64,000 bases of DNA from Tabrizicola sp. (GTDB taxonomy: Bacteria; Pseudomonadota; Alphaproteobacteria; Rhodobacterales; Rhodobacteraceae), in NCBI GenBank assembly GCA_025458105.1, contig JALOTD010000027.1, positions 41,561 through 105,560 on the forward strand. The letters run 5' to 3'. This document shows positions 39,222 to 48,964 of the stretch, piece after piece. The notes below the pieces were generated by a model. The model was not told the origin of the DNA. It ran no database searches and saw nothing but the letters and a program-made list of their open reading frames with translations. Position 1 is the first letter of the stretch, and each line of letters begins with the position of its first letter. The position numbers were made by a program, and so were the translations under genes.

Positions 39222-42200
39222 TCAGAAATCCGTGGGCAGACCCAGTGTACGGCGGAAGGCGGGGATCCATTCGACATACCGTTCGGGAAGTGTTCCGGCG
39301 CGATACATCTCTTCCAGAATCGCCAAGGCTTCCTGATTGGCGGGCCTTGGGTCGACCGATAGGACGGCGGTCAGGTCCAGGGCGCGGACCACGTCGATCT
39401 TGTAGAAGGGATCGTCCGGGAACGCGGCCGAAAGCTTGCGCATCAGTTCCAGACTGGCTGACTGCTGCACGAGGGCAGAACCGCTGTCCCCCAGAGCTGC
39501 CTGCATCGAGCCTACCCGTTCATAACTTATCGCAAGATTGCGGTACCAGATGACATTGCTCGTATCCTGCTGCGACAGCCAGTTGCGCAGCGCGAGACAG
39601 TCCTGGTGGCTTTTCAGCGCCCCGGTCAGATCGCCGGTTTGCGCCTGTGCATCGCCCAGCCGCTCCAGACCCAGGGCCAGATCGTTAGCCCAGCCAGTGC
39701 TGTAGGGATCAACGGTCAAAAGCGCATTTCCTGCTTCGACCATCTTGGCATAGCTTGCCACGGCGGCCTGATGGTCGCCCAGCGCGACCTGCGCGTCGCC
39801 CAGCCGGTTCATCGACACCAGAAGGTCATGCGTATGGTCGGGGACATCTGGTGCAAGCTGCAAAAGCCGTTCGACGCTTTCCACGCCGTTGTAGCTGACC
39901 TTGAGAGCCGCCGGCGCGTCCCCCATTGAAAGCAAGTTTCCTGCCTGCCGCATCTCGGCAATCACCAGATCGCGCAGCAACAGAACATCGTCGGGGGCCG
40001 CCCCGACCAGAGTTCGGAACTCCTCGACGGACTGGGCAAACAGCGGGTCCGCTGCGCCAAGATTGCCGTCAGTCACATGCATTTCAGCCAGTTTCGACAG
40101 GGCAATAGTGACTTCACGACGGTATTGTGGGACAGTTGGGTCAGCGGCAACCATCGATTGCCGAAGCAAGAGCACGTCCTGATAAAGCTGCATCGCGCCC
40201 ACCCGGTCGCCCATCGCAAGCTTGACGTCGGCCACCCGTTCGATGGCAATTCCAAGATCGCGCTGCCGTGGCAGGTTTTCGGGATCAAGGGCGACGATGC
40301 CCTCACGCAAGCCGCGCGAGCGTTCCTGGGCAGCAAGTGCCGCAACCAGATCATTCTGCCCAAAGTAGAGATCGCCCAGCCGTTCGTGACTGACCGACAG
40401 GTCACGCTGCCAGGTCATGTTCGTCGCATCCAGCGCTGCCAGCCGTTCGCGGATTCTTGTCGCCGCCTGATGCGCCAACAGGGATAACTCCAGATCGCCC
40501 CGCAATTTCTGGATATCGCCGATCTTCTCGAAAGTAACCGAGAGGTCGCGCTGACGCAGCGTGTTGTCCGGGTCGAGCCCGGCCAGTTCCTCACGGATCA
40601 CCAGCGCCTTGCCGTAGATGTCGAGGCCGCCGTCGAAATCGCCTTCAACCACCAGGCTGTCACCGATGCGTTCATAGCTGACCGACAGGTCACGGCGGAT
40701 TTCCTCATCACCGGGGTATTCTGCCGCGAGGTCCTCGGTCAGGTCGAGCGAGATGGAGAAGGCAGCCTTAGCCCCGGCCCTATCACCCATGGCAACCAGA
40801 ACGTCGCCGATCCGTTCCTGGGTATAGGACAGGTCGCGCCGGTAGGTGACGTTCTTCGGGTCCATGCTCAAAAGCGTCTCTGCCAGGGCCAGCGCCTCGT
40901 TATGCGCCTCAAGCGCGCCAGCAAAGTCGTTGCGGGCAAAGCGGACTTCGCCCAACTTGTTGCGCGCCACCTGCCGGTCGCGCATGAGATCGGTGTCATC
41001 GGGCCGCTGATCTGCCTGCCACTGCGAAAACTCCAGCGCGGAGGCATAGGCCGTTTCCGCCTCTTTCATGAACCCTTGCTGCTGCAGCACGTTGCCGACG
41101 CTGTTCAACGACCAGACCAGTTCGCGCACCCATTCGAAATCCGTCGGGTCGGCCTCGACTTGGGCCTGGGCGTACTGGCTGCGCTGCATGAAGGCCTCCA
41201 GCGCGGCCCGGGTGTTTCCCGCAACCAGCTGCAAGTCGCCCAGTGTCGTCAGCGTCGTGACATAGGAAAACCGCGTGTCGCGGTCGATGTCCTCATCCGC
41301 GATCTCGGCATAAAGCGCGACGGCCTTGGCAAGGTCCTCGATCGCAAGGTCATAGCGCAGTTCGGCGCGGGCGGCACTGGCTGAAAGAAGCCGGGTATCT
41401 GCCTCCGAGATTGTCCGCTTGATGTTGCCCTCACGAAAGTTCACGCGGCTGGCAGCATCGATTTCGGCGGCCTGGTCCAGCAGGGCGCGACCGGTGTCGA
41501 AAGCCCCGAGCGCGAACGACTCCTGTGCCTGGACGCGAAGGTCGGCTACGCGCGGATCGTCTGATTGCAGCCCTTGCAGACCGGACTGGAACGCCTCGTA
41601 GGACAAGGCAGCTTCCTGCAAGAGGCGCGCCCGTTCCTCGGGCGGTTGGTTGGCAAGATCAGCCGACAAGACCGCCGCGTACAGCGGGGCCAGGGGCATG
41701 TTCCGCTCGGCCGCCATCGCCTCGACCTCGGCCCGCAGGTCCGGCGTGAGCCCCGCCATGGCGATGAGCAGCTGGTCGCGTTCGGGCAGCACGCCCTCGC
41801 CCGTGATGAACACAAGTTCCGGCAGGCCGCTTTCGATGTAGGGCAACTGCTTGCCGCGACTGCGGTCATAGACATCCTGCTGTACGAGGGTCAGTGCGGT
41901 GCGCAGTTCCACCCCTGCGGTCCCCAAGTGCCGCACCAGGGCCCCGGTGAAGGGAGAATTCTCACCGTCGCCATCCGAGGCGGTTTCGTTCGGCGCGGCG
42001 GCAAAAGCGAACAGGACGCCGTCCGCCCGCCCGATGCGGCCAAGGCCGGGTCTGACCTGGGCAGGTGCGGAAGTCGTCGGAGGGTCCTCGTCCAGTGCGG
42101 CGGCCCCCCTGCCCTCCAGCCCGCCGCCGGCAAACGGATCATCCCGGCAGGCGTCCAGCAGCACGATGGCAACCTTGGCCACCGACTGGAGCACGGCCTG

Positions 42201-42593
42201 TGCCTCGGCCAAGGGCAACCCTGTCTCGGCCAGACGGGCGGCAGAGGAGGCATCGGCATCGGTCGGCAACAGGTAGTTTACCCCGTCCAGCGCCACGCCA
42301 TGCCCGGCAAAGAACAATAGCGCCACATCGGCCCCGGCGGCGTCCTGCTGAAAATCCTCAAGCGCGCGGCGCATGCGGCGCAAGTCGCGGTTGGTTTCAA
42401 CAAAGACTTCGAAGTCCAGCTTCTCCAGCAGGTCTTCCATCGCGCGGGCATCGTTGGAGGGGTTTTCCAGGGGCCGGATCGACGCATAGGCATCCACCGC
42501 CAGAATCAGTGCCACGCGCCGTTCAGCCAGCGCCACAGTGGCCAGCCCAAACCAGACCAGCAGTCCCAGCAAAATCCGCCGCATCACACCCAC
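39222..42593 (-). CDS. Secreted caspase-fold (peptidase C14) protein with long TPR array
   Basis: 1123 residues. A signal peptide (MRRILLGLLVWFGLATVALA) leads into a caspase p20-like domain, about residues 24-260: RVALILAVDAYASI, the catalytic His in LLFFAGHGVALDG and Cys in IVLLDACRDDPF. The His-Cys dyad is intact, so it may be an active orthocaspase. From about residue 430 to the end there are at least ten repeats of roughly 50 residues with the pattern RDLSVSYERIGD..GD..GAL..Y, a TPR-like array suited to protein binding. The start is ATG at 42584 or GTG/ATG at 42593. Targets are unknown. It lies upstream of the yfgM-bamB-der block on the same strand. Confidence 0.85.
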   Translation of the reverse strand: MGVMRRILLGLLVWFGLATVALAERRVALILAVDAYASIRPLENPSNDARAMEDLLEKLDFEVFVETNRDLRRMRRALEDFQQDAAGADVALLFFAGHGVALDGVNYLLPTDADASSAARLAETGLPLAEAQAVLQSVAKVAIVLLDACRDDPFAGGGLEGRGAAALDEDPPTTSAPAQVRPGLGRIGRADGVLFAFAAAPNETASDGDGENSPFTGALVRHLGTAGVELRTALTLVQQDVYDRSRGKQLPYIESGLPELVFITGEGVLPERDQLLIAMAGLTPDLRAEVEAMAAERNMPLAPLYAAVLSADLANQPPEERARLLQEAALSYEAFQSGLQGLQSDDPRVADLRVQAQESFALGAFDTGRALLDQAAEIDAASRVNFREGNIKRTISEADTRLLSASAARAELRYDLAIEDLAKAVALYAEIADEDIDRDTRFSYVTTLTTLGDLQLVAGNTRAALEAFMQRSQYAQAQVEADPTDFEWVRELVWSLNSVGNVLQQQGFMKEAETAYASALEFSQWQADQRPDDTDLMRDRQVARNKLGEVRFARNDFAGALEAHNEALALAETLLSMDPKNVTYRRDLSYTQERIGDVLVAMGDRAGAKAAFSISLDLTEDLAAEYPGDEEIRRDLSVSYERIGDSLVVEGDFDGGLDIYGKALVIREELAGLDPDNTLRQRDLSVTFEKIGDIQKLRGDLELSLLAHQAATRIRERLAALDATNMTWQRDLSVSHERLGDLYFGQNDLVAALAAQERSRGLREGIVALDPENLPRQRDLGIAIERVADVKLAMGDRVGAMQLYQDVLLLRQSMVAADPTVPQYRREVTIALSKLAEMHVTDGNLGAADPLFAQSVEEFRTLVGAAPDDVLLLRDLVIAEMRQAGNLLSMGDAPAALKVSYNGVESVERLLQLAPDVPDHTHDLLVSMNRLGDAQVALGDHQAAVASYAKMVEAGNALLTVDPYSTGWANDLALGLERLGDAQAQTGDLTGALKSHQDCLALRNWLSQQDTSNVIWYRNLAISYERVGSMQAALGDSGSALVQQSASLELMRKLSAAFPDDPFYKIDVVRALDLTAVLSVDPRPANQEALAILEEMYRAGTLPERYVEWIPAFRRTLGLPTDF

Positions 42594-42834
42594 CCCGTTC
42601 GCGGTAAGGAAAGCATGCGGAACCTTGACCGGACGGTCAAAGGAAAAAGCCTGTCATGGTGCCGGATTGCCACGAGACTTACGGGTTCGTGACCGGCTGA
42701 TCCGGACACACTATCATAACATGATGAACCCATCAGGTGCGTACACAGCCTGCGCATCCTTGGGTACCCGCCCAGCCTGAATGTGCCGCAACTCTGACCC
42801 GGGCAAAGGCGCAGGCCAAGTCTGGAAATCCAGC

Positions 42835-44682
42835 CTATTCCGCAGCTTCGACAGTGGTGGCCTCTTCTTCGGCCGACTGACGTTCCCACATCTGCGCGTA
42901 GCGGCCTCGCCGGGCCAACAGGTCCTCATGCCGACCTTGTTCGACAATGCGTCCCTCTTCCAGAACGATGATCTGGTCGGCATCGGCAATCGTCGACAAC
43001 CGGTGCGCGATCGTGATGACGCTGCGACCCTGACCCATCTCACGCAGAGATTCCTGGATCGACCGTTCCGTCTGGGTATCCAGCGCGCTGGTCGCCTCGT
43101 CCAGCACTAGGATTGGCGGGTTCTTCAGAAGCGTCCGGGCAATGCCGACCCGCTGTTTCTCTCCGCCCGACAGCTTCAGGCCGCGCTCACCCACGACCGT
43201 GTCATAGCCCTGTGGTAGCCGAAGGACGAAATCGTGAATTCTGGCAGCCTTCGCAGCGGCTTCGATCTCCTCCCGCGAGGCACCGGCCCGGCCATAGGCG
43301 ATGTTGTAGAGGATGGTGTCATTGAACAGGACCGTGTCCTGGGGGACGACGCCGATTGCCTGGTGTAGTGAGTCCTGTGTGACCTCGCGGATGTCCTGCC
43401 CGTCGATGCGGATTGACCCTTCCTGGATGTCGTAGAAGCGGAACAGAAGTCGGCCGATCGTCGACTTTCCCGATCCCGAGGTGCCAACCAGCGCCACCCT
43501 TTCGCCGGGGGCGACACGGAAGCTGATACCCATCAGGATTTCACGCTCGGCCTCGTACCGGAAGCGGACATTGTCAAAGACGATCTCGCCACCCGAGATA
43601 CGAAGCGCCGCCGCGTTCGGCGCGTCGACAACTTCTGCAGGCTGGCCGAGAAGACCGAACATCTCGCCCATATCGACCAAGGCCTGCCGGATTTCCCGGT
43701 ACACCGTGCCCAGAAAGTTCAAAGGCAAGGTGATCTGGATCATGTAGGCATTGACCATGACGAAATCGCCCACGGTCAGGGTGCCTGCCCGGACGCCCAG
43801 CGCACTCATCGCCATCACGATGACCAGACCCGTGGTAATCAGGAAACTCTGGCCAACGTTCAGGAAGGACAGCGAAAGGCCGGTCTTCACGGCGGCGGCC
43901 TCATACTGCCGCATGGCCCCATCATACCGGTCCGCCTCACGCGCTTCGGCGTTGAAATACTTGACGGTTTCAAAGTTCAGGAGGCTGTCGATCGCCTTCT
44001 GGTTGGCGTCGGTGTCCTGGTCATTCATCTCGCGCCGCAGCTTTACCCGCCATTCGGTGACCGCGAAGGTGAACCAGACATAAAGCGCGATGGTGACCAC
44101 AACCACGGCGGCATAGGCCCAGCCGAAGACGAAGGCGAAGATCACCGCCACCATAGTCAATTCCAGGATCAGCGGCCCGATCGAGAACAACAGGAACCGC
44201 AGCAGGAAGTCGACGCCCTTGACCCCGCGCTCGATGATCCGGCTCAGGCCCCCTGTCTTGCGGGTGATGTGATAGCGCAATGACAGTTGGTGGATATGGG
44301 TAAACGTCTCGATGGCAAGCCGCCGGATGGCCCGCTGACCGACACGCACGAAGACGGCATCGCGGAGTTCGCCGAACACCACTGCCCCAAGGCGCGCCAG
44401 GCCGTAGGCCACCACAAGCCCAACAGCCCCAAGACCCAGGATCATGCCGGTATCTGGCGCTTCACCAGCTAGCGTATCAACGGCCAGCTTGTAGAGGTAT
44501 GGTGTCGAGACCGAGACCAGTTTGGCCATAAGCAGAAAGCTCAGCGCGGCCAGGACCCGGCGCTTGACCCATGCCTGTCCGTCCGGCCACAGATAGGGCG
44601 CGACCCGGCGGATCGTGTGCCAACCAGAGGCCGGTTTGGCAGGCATGTCGGCAGAGGTGGCACTGGCAGTTACACGGCGCAT
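42835..44682 (-). CDS. Atm1-type ABC exporter (HMT1/ABCB7 family), fused permease and ATPase
   Basis: 615 residues. Six transmembrane segments span about residues 40-320, then the ATPase with Walker A GTSGSGKST near 395, Q-loop VVPQDTVLFNDT, signature LKLSGGEKQRVGIAR near 498 and Walker B ILVLDEATSALD. The family (bacterial Atm1) exports glutathione-conjugated compounds or metals. Segments LSRIIERGVKGVDFLLRFLL and NFETVKYFNAEARE are diagnostic of the Atm1 branch. A divergent ArsR-family gene begins about 100 bases away and probably controls it. Confidence 0.9.
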   Translation of the reverse strand: MRRVTASATSADMPAKPASGWHTIRRVAPYLWPDGQAWVKRRVLAALSFLLMAKLVSVSTPYLYKLAVDTLAGEAPDTGMILGLGAVGLVVAYGLARLGAVVFGELRDAVFVRVGQRAIRRLAIETFTHIHQLSLRYHITRKTGGLSRIIERGVKGVDFLLRFLLFSIGPLILELTMVAVIFAFVFGWAYAAVVVVTIALYVWFTFAVTEWRVKLRREMNDQDTDANQKAIDSLLNFETVKYFNAEAREADRYDGAMRQYEAAAVKTGLSLSFLNVGQSFLITTGLVIVMAMSALGVRAGTLTVGDFVMVNAYMIQITLPLNFLGTVYREIRQALVDMGEMFGLLGQPAEVVDAPNAAALRISGGEIVFDNVRFRYEAEREILMGISFRVAPGERVALVGTSGSGKSTIGRLLFRFYDIQEGSIRIDGQDIREVTQDSLHQAIGVVPQDTVLFNDTILYNIAYGRAGASREEIEAAAKAARIHDFVLRLPQGYDTVVGERGLKLSGGEKQRVGIARTLLKNPPILVLDEATSALDTQTERSIQESLREMGQGRSVITIAHRLSTIADADQIIVLEEGRIVEQGRHEDLLARRGRYAQMWERQSAEEEATTVEAAE

Positions 44683-44743
44683 TATCGCTTCCTTGTGACC
44701 GGACCGGCGGCTTGCAGCATCAGTCCAGTTTCGCTATCGTCAT

Positions 44744-44767
44744 TTCAACCGTTCTTGAATAATTGAA
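44744..44767. promoter_or_regulatory. Candidate ArsR operator between the Atm1 exporter and arsR genes
   Basis: TTCAA at 44744-44748 and TTGAA at 44755-44759 form an inverted repeat with a 6-bp spacer, followed by another TTGAA at 44763-44767. The region is AT-rich compared with its surroundings and lies 18 bases upstream of the ArsR start. The site is inferred from position and symmetry. Confidence 0.5.
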
Positions 44768-44784
44768 CCAAGGAGCGAAGTAAA

Positions 44785-45153
44785 GTGAACCGGGATCAGG
44801 TTCTGGCAGCGCTCGCAGCCCTCGCGCATGCAACCAGGCTAGATCTGATCCGCCTGCTTATGCCGGTGGGAGAGACTGGCATGCCCGCAGGTCAGATCGC
44901 CCAGACACTCGGCCTGGCCGCGCCGCGCCTGTCCTTTCACCTTGCAGCCCTGGAGCAGGCAGGACTGCTGCGGTCGCGCAGGGTGGCACGGAATGTCATC
45001 TACAGTGTCGACCTTCGCGGCATCGGGCAGACGATCTCATATCTGTTGAATGACTGCTGTGCGGACCATCCCGAAGTGCTGTCCGCCTGCACGCACCAGC
45101 GGGCACGCGCCAAGCCTTACGGTGTTGTCGAAGTTGGGACAGCAAAGACCTGA
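44785..45153 (+). CDS. ArsR/SmtB family transcriptional regulator
   Basis: 122 residues with a winged helix-turn-helix: [17 protein letters not shown], then [33 protein letters not shown] cysteine pair and a third Cys near the end ([13 protein letters not shown]) resemble metal or thiol sensing sites of the family. GGAGCGA precedes the GTG/ATG start region. It is divergent from the Atm1-type exporter, suggesting metal- or thiol-dependent control of that pump. Its 3' end overlaps the convergent LysM gene by 37 bases. Confidence 0.88.
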   Translation: MNRDQVLAALAALAHATRLDLIRLLMPVGETGMPAGQIAQTLGLAAPRLSFHLAALEQAGLLRSRRVARNVIYSVDLRGIGQTISYLLNDCCADHPEVLSACTHQRARAKPYGVVEVGTAKT

Positions 45154-46544
45154 CCCGGATAGATCAGGTTTGGGTCCTTGATCTTGTCCTTGTTCGCCTC
45201 GAAGACCTGGACATACAGCACCCCATCGCCGTAACGGTCCTGCGCTATCCCCCAGAGCGTGAAGCCAGGCTGCACAGTCACTGTGACGGTGGCCGGTGCA
45301 TCGGCTGGTACCGGTGCGGCGTCAGATGCGTCCAAAGCGGCCTCGGCGGTGACAGGGTCAGTCGGTGTCGGCGAAACCGGAGCATCCGCCATGACCGCCT
45401 GTTCCGGCAAAGCTGCTTCCGTCACCGGGGCGGGGTCAGGCAGCGCGGGTTCTGTCAGGGGCAAGGCCGGAGTGGCGGTCGGTTCGGCAGCCGCAGTGTT
45501 GTCTGGCAAGGCTGCGGCCTCGTCTTCTGAAAGATCACTTGCCACAGGACCAGAATCGGCAGCGGGTTGTGGAACAGCCTCCGGCTTGATCGGTGTCGCA
45601 TCGGGGACTGGCACTGCGGGTGGCTCCACCTTGGCCGCAACTGAGGCAAGCGCTTCCAGTGTCTCACGTTTGAAGGGCGTCTCGAAGCGCGAAAGAACCT
45701 TGCCATCGAGCCCGATCTGGTCGGCCCGCAGCGTGTAGATACCCGGGGCGGTGTCGGGCAAGTCGGTCACCCACAGCCCGGTGGAAGGTACGGTCAACTC
45801 GACCTTCTGGACATTGTCCAGATAGATCCGCAGCAGGTTCCCCGCCGTTGCGCGACCGCCAACCTGTACTTCACCTTCCGGCGTGTAGGCGATCGTGTCG
45901 ATCATCACATTGGCGCGCAACTGTGGCCCGGCAGGCGAGCTTTCCTGCAGGACCACAGCCCCTTCTTCCGACACCAGCAATGCCGGGGGCGGGGCAGCCG
46001 CTGTCGCACTCTCTTCCGCAGCCTCTTCCGCAGCCTCGGTGGCAGGTTCGACGACCGACCCCGCTATGGGACCGAGGGCCACCATGGCGTCAGAAGAAAG
46101 TGTCTCCCCCTCCTTTGTCGTCATGGACAGCCACATCAGGCTTGGCTTCGGGTTTGGCGGCAAGGTGAAGACCAGCGCAAACTCCCCATTGTCCTGCACC
46201 GGACCGGCCGCCATGGGGATACCGTCCACCATCACGTCAACCTGCGCTCCGGGGCTGGCTTTGCCTGACACCACGGCAGCCCCGTCAGGGGCAACCCGCC
46301 ACACGTCGATGGTCGGGGCGACTGACCCTGTCTGCGTGTCGGCGGTCTCGTCCGGCGCAGCGGCCTTCGTCTCGGCCACGACTGTCTCAGGTTTCGGTAC
46401 CGGTTCGTCTGCCACAAGGGACGCGGCAGGCTCGGCCTGTTGGCTGACCTGCCACCCCAGATAGCCGACACCTGCCACCGCAAGCCCCGCCGCCGCAAGG
46501 ATAAGTAACTGCGTTCCCCGGCTTACGCTGTTCCAGGCCGACAT
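45117..46544 (-). CDS. LysM domain protein with N-terminal membrane anchor
   Basis: 475 residues. One membrane helix near residues 10-30 ([19 protein letters not shown]) is followed by a long Ala/Pro/Glu-rich periplasmic region. That region includes repeated Ig-like segments ([16 protein letters not shown] and [17 protein letters not shown]). A C-terminal LysM domain ([20 protein letters not shown]) binds peptidoglycan. The start at 46544 ([10 protein letters not shown]) is chosen over one at 46580. Low-complexity Ala/Pro stretches at about residues 300-420 are probably disordered. Its role is likely cell-envelope linked. Confidence 0.82.
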   Translation of the reverse strand: MSAWNSVSRGTQLLILAAAGLAVAGVGYLGWQVSQQAEPAASLVADEPVPKPETVVAETKAAAPDETADTQTGSVAPTIDVWRVAPDGAAVVSGKASPGAQVDVMVDGIPMAAGPVQDNGEFALVFTLPPNPKPSLMWLSMTTKEGETLSSDAMVALGPIAGSVVEPATEAAEEAAEESATAAAPPPALLVSEEGAVVLQESSPAGPQLRANVMIDTIAYTPEGEVQVGGRATAGNLLRIYLDNVQKVELTVPSTGLWVTDLPDTAPGIYTLRADQIGLDGKVLSRFETPFKRETLEALASVAAKVEPPAVPVPDATPIKPEAVPQPAADSGPVASDLSEDEAAALPDNTAAAEPTATPALPLTEPALPDPAPVTEAALPEQAVMADAPVSPTPTDPVTAEAALDASDAAPVPADAPATVTVTVQPGFTLWGIAQDRYGDGVLYVQVFEANKDKIKDPNLIYPGQVFAVPTSTTP

Positions 46545-46642
46545 ACCCCGTCTCCCCTTGCGGACGGTTTGGGTCCGCACGCTTTTCTTAGTTTCAGGAA
46601 TCGCTATATCGGAACTGAAAGCAACCGTTTTCAGGCGGCATC

Positions 46643-47197
46643 ATGTCCAACCTCTCGATCTGCGTCTTCTGCGGCTCTCGTGCCGGCGGACGCCCGGCCT
46701 ATGCAGCTGCTGCGCGCGCCACGGGCCGGATATTTGCCGAGAACGGCTGGCGGCTCGTCTATGGCGCGGGCGATGTCGGCATCATGGGTGAAGTTGCCCA
46801 AGCGGCGCTTTCTGCGGGGGCGCCCAGTCTCGGAGTTATCCCGGTTCACCTGATGGGCCGTGAGCGAACTCGGCAACAGACGACGACCACGGTCGTGACC
46901 GAGGATATGCATGAACGCAAGAAGGTCATGTTCATGAACTCGGATGCTGTCGTGGTGCTTCCTGGCGGCGCGGGGTCACTCGACGAATTTTTTGAGGTCC
47001 TGACCTGGGCGCAAATTGGGCTGCACCGGAAGCCGATTTTCCTTCTGGATGTCGAAGGTTACTGGCAACCATTGAAGTCCCTTTTGCAGCACATCGTGCG
47101 CGAGGGGTTTGCCGAACCCGCCATGCTGACGCTGTTTCAGACTGTATCGACTCCGGAAGAGCTTGCGCGGGCCCTGCAGACGGCCCTTGCCAAATAA
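46643..47197 (+). CDS. LOG family protein (nucleotide phosphoribohydrolase-like)
   Basis: 184 residues of the LOG/TIGR00730 family (cytokinin riboside 5'-monophosphate phosphoribohydrolase in plants; AMP nucleosidase-like in bacteria). The N-terminal VFCGSRAGGRPAYA and GRIFAENGWRLVYGAGDVGIMG match the nucleotide site. The catalytic motif is PGGAGSLDE, a Ser variant of the usual PGGxGTxxE. The physiological substrate in bacteria is not settled. Confidence 0.88.
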   Translation: MSNLSICVFCGSRAGGRPAYAAAARATGRIFAENGWRLVYGAGDVGIMGEVAQAALSAGAPSLGVIPVHLMGRERTRQQTTTTVVTEDMHERKKVMFMNSDAVVVLPGGAGSLDEFFEVLTWAQIGLHRKPIFLLDVEGYWQPLKSLLQHIVREGFAEPAMLTLFQTVSTPEELARALQTALAK

Positions 47198-47200
47198 AGA

Positions 47201-47226
47201 GGCCGCAGCGACAGGACGCTGCGGCC
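47201..47226. terminator. Bidirectional terminator between LOG gene and sodB
   Basis: A perfect 10-base stem (GGCCGCAGCG / CGCTGCGGCC) encloses ACAGGA, followed by GTCTTGTT on the plus strand. It sits 4 bases after the LOG stop and 22 bases before the sodB stop. Confidence 0.8.
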
Positions 47227-47248
47227 GTCTTGTTCCGTCGCGCTGGTA

Positions 47249-47848
47249 CTAGAGGCGTGCGGCGACGGCTTCCCAGTTGACCAGCTTTTCCAGGAAGTTG
47301 GTCAGATAGGCAGGCCGCTTGTTGCGGAAGTCGATGTAGTAGGAATGCTCCCACACGTCGCAGCCCAGAAGCGCGGTCTGGCCAAAGCACAAGGGGTTCA
47401 CGCCGTTTTCGGTCTTGGTGACCTTGAGGCTGCCGTCCTTATCCTTCACCAGCCAAGCCCAACCCGACCCGAACTGACCCGCACCGGCAGCGGCGAAGTC
47501 GTCCTTGAACTTCTGGACCGATCCGAAGGCCTCGGTAAGTGCCTTTTCCAGCGCGCCGGGTATTTTCTTTTCGCCAGGTCCCATGACTTCCCAGAACAGG
47601 TTGTGATTCCAGTGCTGGGAGGCGTTGTTGAAGATGCCGTTCTGCGCCACGGCACCCGCCTGGTAGGTGCCCTTGACGATGTCCTCGAGGGACTTGTTCT
47701 CCCATTCCGTGCCTGCGATCAGCTTGTTGCCGTTGTCGACATAGGCCTTGTGATGCAGGTCGTGGTGATACTCGAGTGTTTCTTTCGACATGCCGAGCGC
47801 GGCGAGCGCGTCGTGGGCATAGGGAAGGTCGGGTAGGGTGAAAGCCAT
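47249..47848 (-). CDS. sodB: Iron superoxide dismutase
   Basis: Converts superoxide to oxygen and hydrogen peroxide, 199 residues. Metal ligands are visible: His in EYHHDLHHKAY, His in NNASQHWNHNLFW, and the DVWEHSYY pair (Asp, His). The segment AGAGQFGSGWAWLV, with Gln in the active-site position, points to the Fe type. The start MAFTLPDLPYAHDAL is the family start, preceded by GGAGTG. Confidence 0.95.
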   Translation of the reverse strand: MAFTLPDLPYAHDALAALGMSKETLEYHHDLHHKAYVDNGNKLIAGTEWENKSLEDIVKGTYQAGAVAQNGIFNNASQHWNHNLFWEVMGPGEKKIPGALEKALTEAFGSVQKFKDDFAAAGAGQFGSGWAWLVKDKDGSLKVTKTENGVNPLCFGQTALLGCDVWEHSYYIDFRNKRPAYLTNFLEKLVNWEAVAARL

Positions 47849-47948
47849 GGGACGCACTCCTTCGGATTGAGATGGTTGCCAGGGAATAAGGGGCCTCCGA
47901 GCCGGAAGGTCAAGGCATGCCGATACATCCCGCCGACTGCAAGGCGAC

Positions 47949-48368
47949 TTATTTGGCCTGCTCGCAGCGCCCTTCCGCCCGATAGTCCAATCCGCGAGTT
48001 GCGGCATCCAGAACGGTCAGGACGGCTGATCCGGTCGCCTTTTGAATGGTCAACCGATTGACAAGGTGGGCATCCTGGTAGCGCTCTTCTGACGGGTCGC
48101 CTTTGACGTCGCGGACATCCCAGCGAATGGACAAGCGACTTGCTGTGTCGCTGACAACTTCGCCGAAGACCGACGTTCTGCCGGTCTTGGAGATGATGGC
48201 ATCGCGGATGACAGCCCGGCCATAGCCGTCGATATCCAGATCGATCGTGGACGCAATGTATGTCGCCGCCGAACCGGGACCGAATGAGCATTGCAGACGG
48301 TCCGCAAGACCAGGATTGGCGACCAGACCAAGCGCAGCAGCAAGACCAATCGTCCGAACACCCTTCAT
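47949..48368 (-). CDS. Small secreted protein of unknown function, paralogue A
   Basis: 139 residues with a signal peptide (MKGVRTIGLAAALGLVANPGLA). The mature protein starts with RLQCSFGPG and ends GRCEQAK, so it has one Cys at each end, likely a disulfide. The middle is beta-rich. The adjacent upstream gene (48437-48856) encodes a protein with the same layout, suggesting an old tandem duplication. No function is recognised. The start at 48368 is chosen for the signal peptide. Confidence 0.7.
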   Translation of the reverse strand: MKGVRTIGLAAALGLVANPGLADRLQCSFGPGSAATYIASTIDLDIDGYGRAVIRDAIISKTGRTSVFGEVVSDTASRLSIRWDVRDVKGDPSEERYQDAHLVNRLTIQKATGSAVLTVLDAATRGLDYRAEGRCEQAK

Positions 48369-48436
48369 CCGCTTACCGACGAGCAACCGACAACGGTGCG
48401 TCGCGGCCATGACCCACACCGGCAAGGTATGGACAC

Positions 48437-48856
48437 CTACAGCGTCTTGCACTTGCCACGGCCTTCGAAGCTGCCACCATAGCCACCGCCCGGGGTCGCA
48501 CGCACGACAACTTCCTTCGTCTCTTTGTAATAGGCCGCACGATACTGCATCTTCGTCTGCTGACCGCTGCTGTTCGTGATCACGAGATTCCAGCTGAGCG
48601 CAAGCTTCTTCTTGGAATTGTCCGAAACCTTGGCAGCGATCGGCGTGTCGTGGACATGCATGATCCAACCATCAGCAACCAGGGCCTCTCCCGTTTGCTC
48701 ATTGAATTCAAAGACATACAGCTCTGTCACATAGCCGCCGCCACTGTTTGTGGACGGAATGTTGCATTCCAGCGTCAAGGCCTGGGCCAGACTGGATGTT
48801 GCGAGAAGCGCAGCGGCTGCAGCCATCATTACGCGAGTCAATTCAATACTCCACAC
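48437..48856 (-). CDS. Small secreted protein of unknown function, paralogue B
   Basis: 139 residues. A GTG start at 48856 gives a signal peptide with a basic residue (MWSIELTRVMMAAAAALLATS); the ATG at 48829 would lack it. The mature protein starts LTLECNIPS, contains DGWIMHVHDTPIAAKVSD, and ends GRGKCKTL. Cys near each end parallels paralogue A. Base composition is somewhat less GC-rich than neighbouring genes. Function unknown. Confidence 0.65.
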   Translation of the reverse strand: MWSIELTRVMMAAAAALLATSSLAQALTLECNIPSTNSGGGYVTELYVFEFNEQTGEALVADGWIMHVHDTPIAAKVSDNSKKKLALSWNLVITNSSGQQTKMQYRAAYYKETKEVVVRATPGGGYGGSFEGRGKCKTL

Positions 48857-48964
48857 CTAGGATTGCCACACCACAGTGCGACCAGGCATCGACAAAGGTC
48901 AAGCGTGCAGCATTATCCTTGATCAGAAAATTCAGTCCTGCATCAGGGCTGGCGCAGACCAGAC

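Noticed and set aside
42594..42834. 18-codon ORF at 42721 between the caspase and Atm1 genes
   Set aside because: Too short, with no Shine-Dalgarno sequence or distinctive sequence.
45259..45738. Ser/Ala/Gly-rich plus-strand frame opposite the LysM gene
   Set aside because: It is the reverse of an Ala/Pro-rich linker; low complexity explains the open frame.
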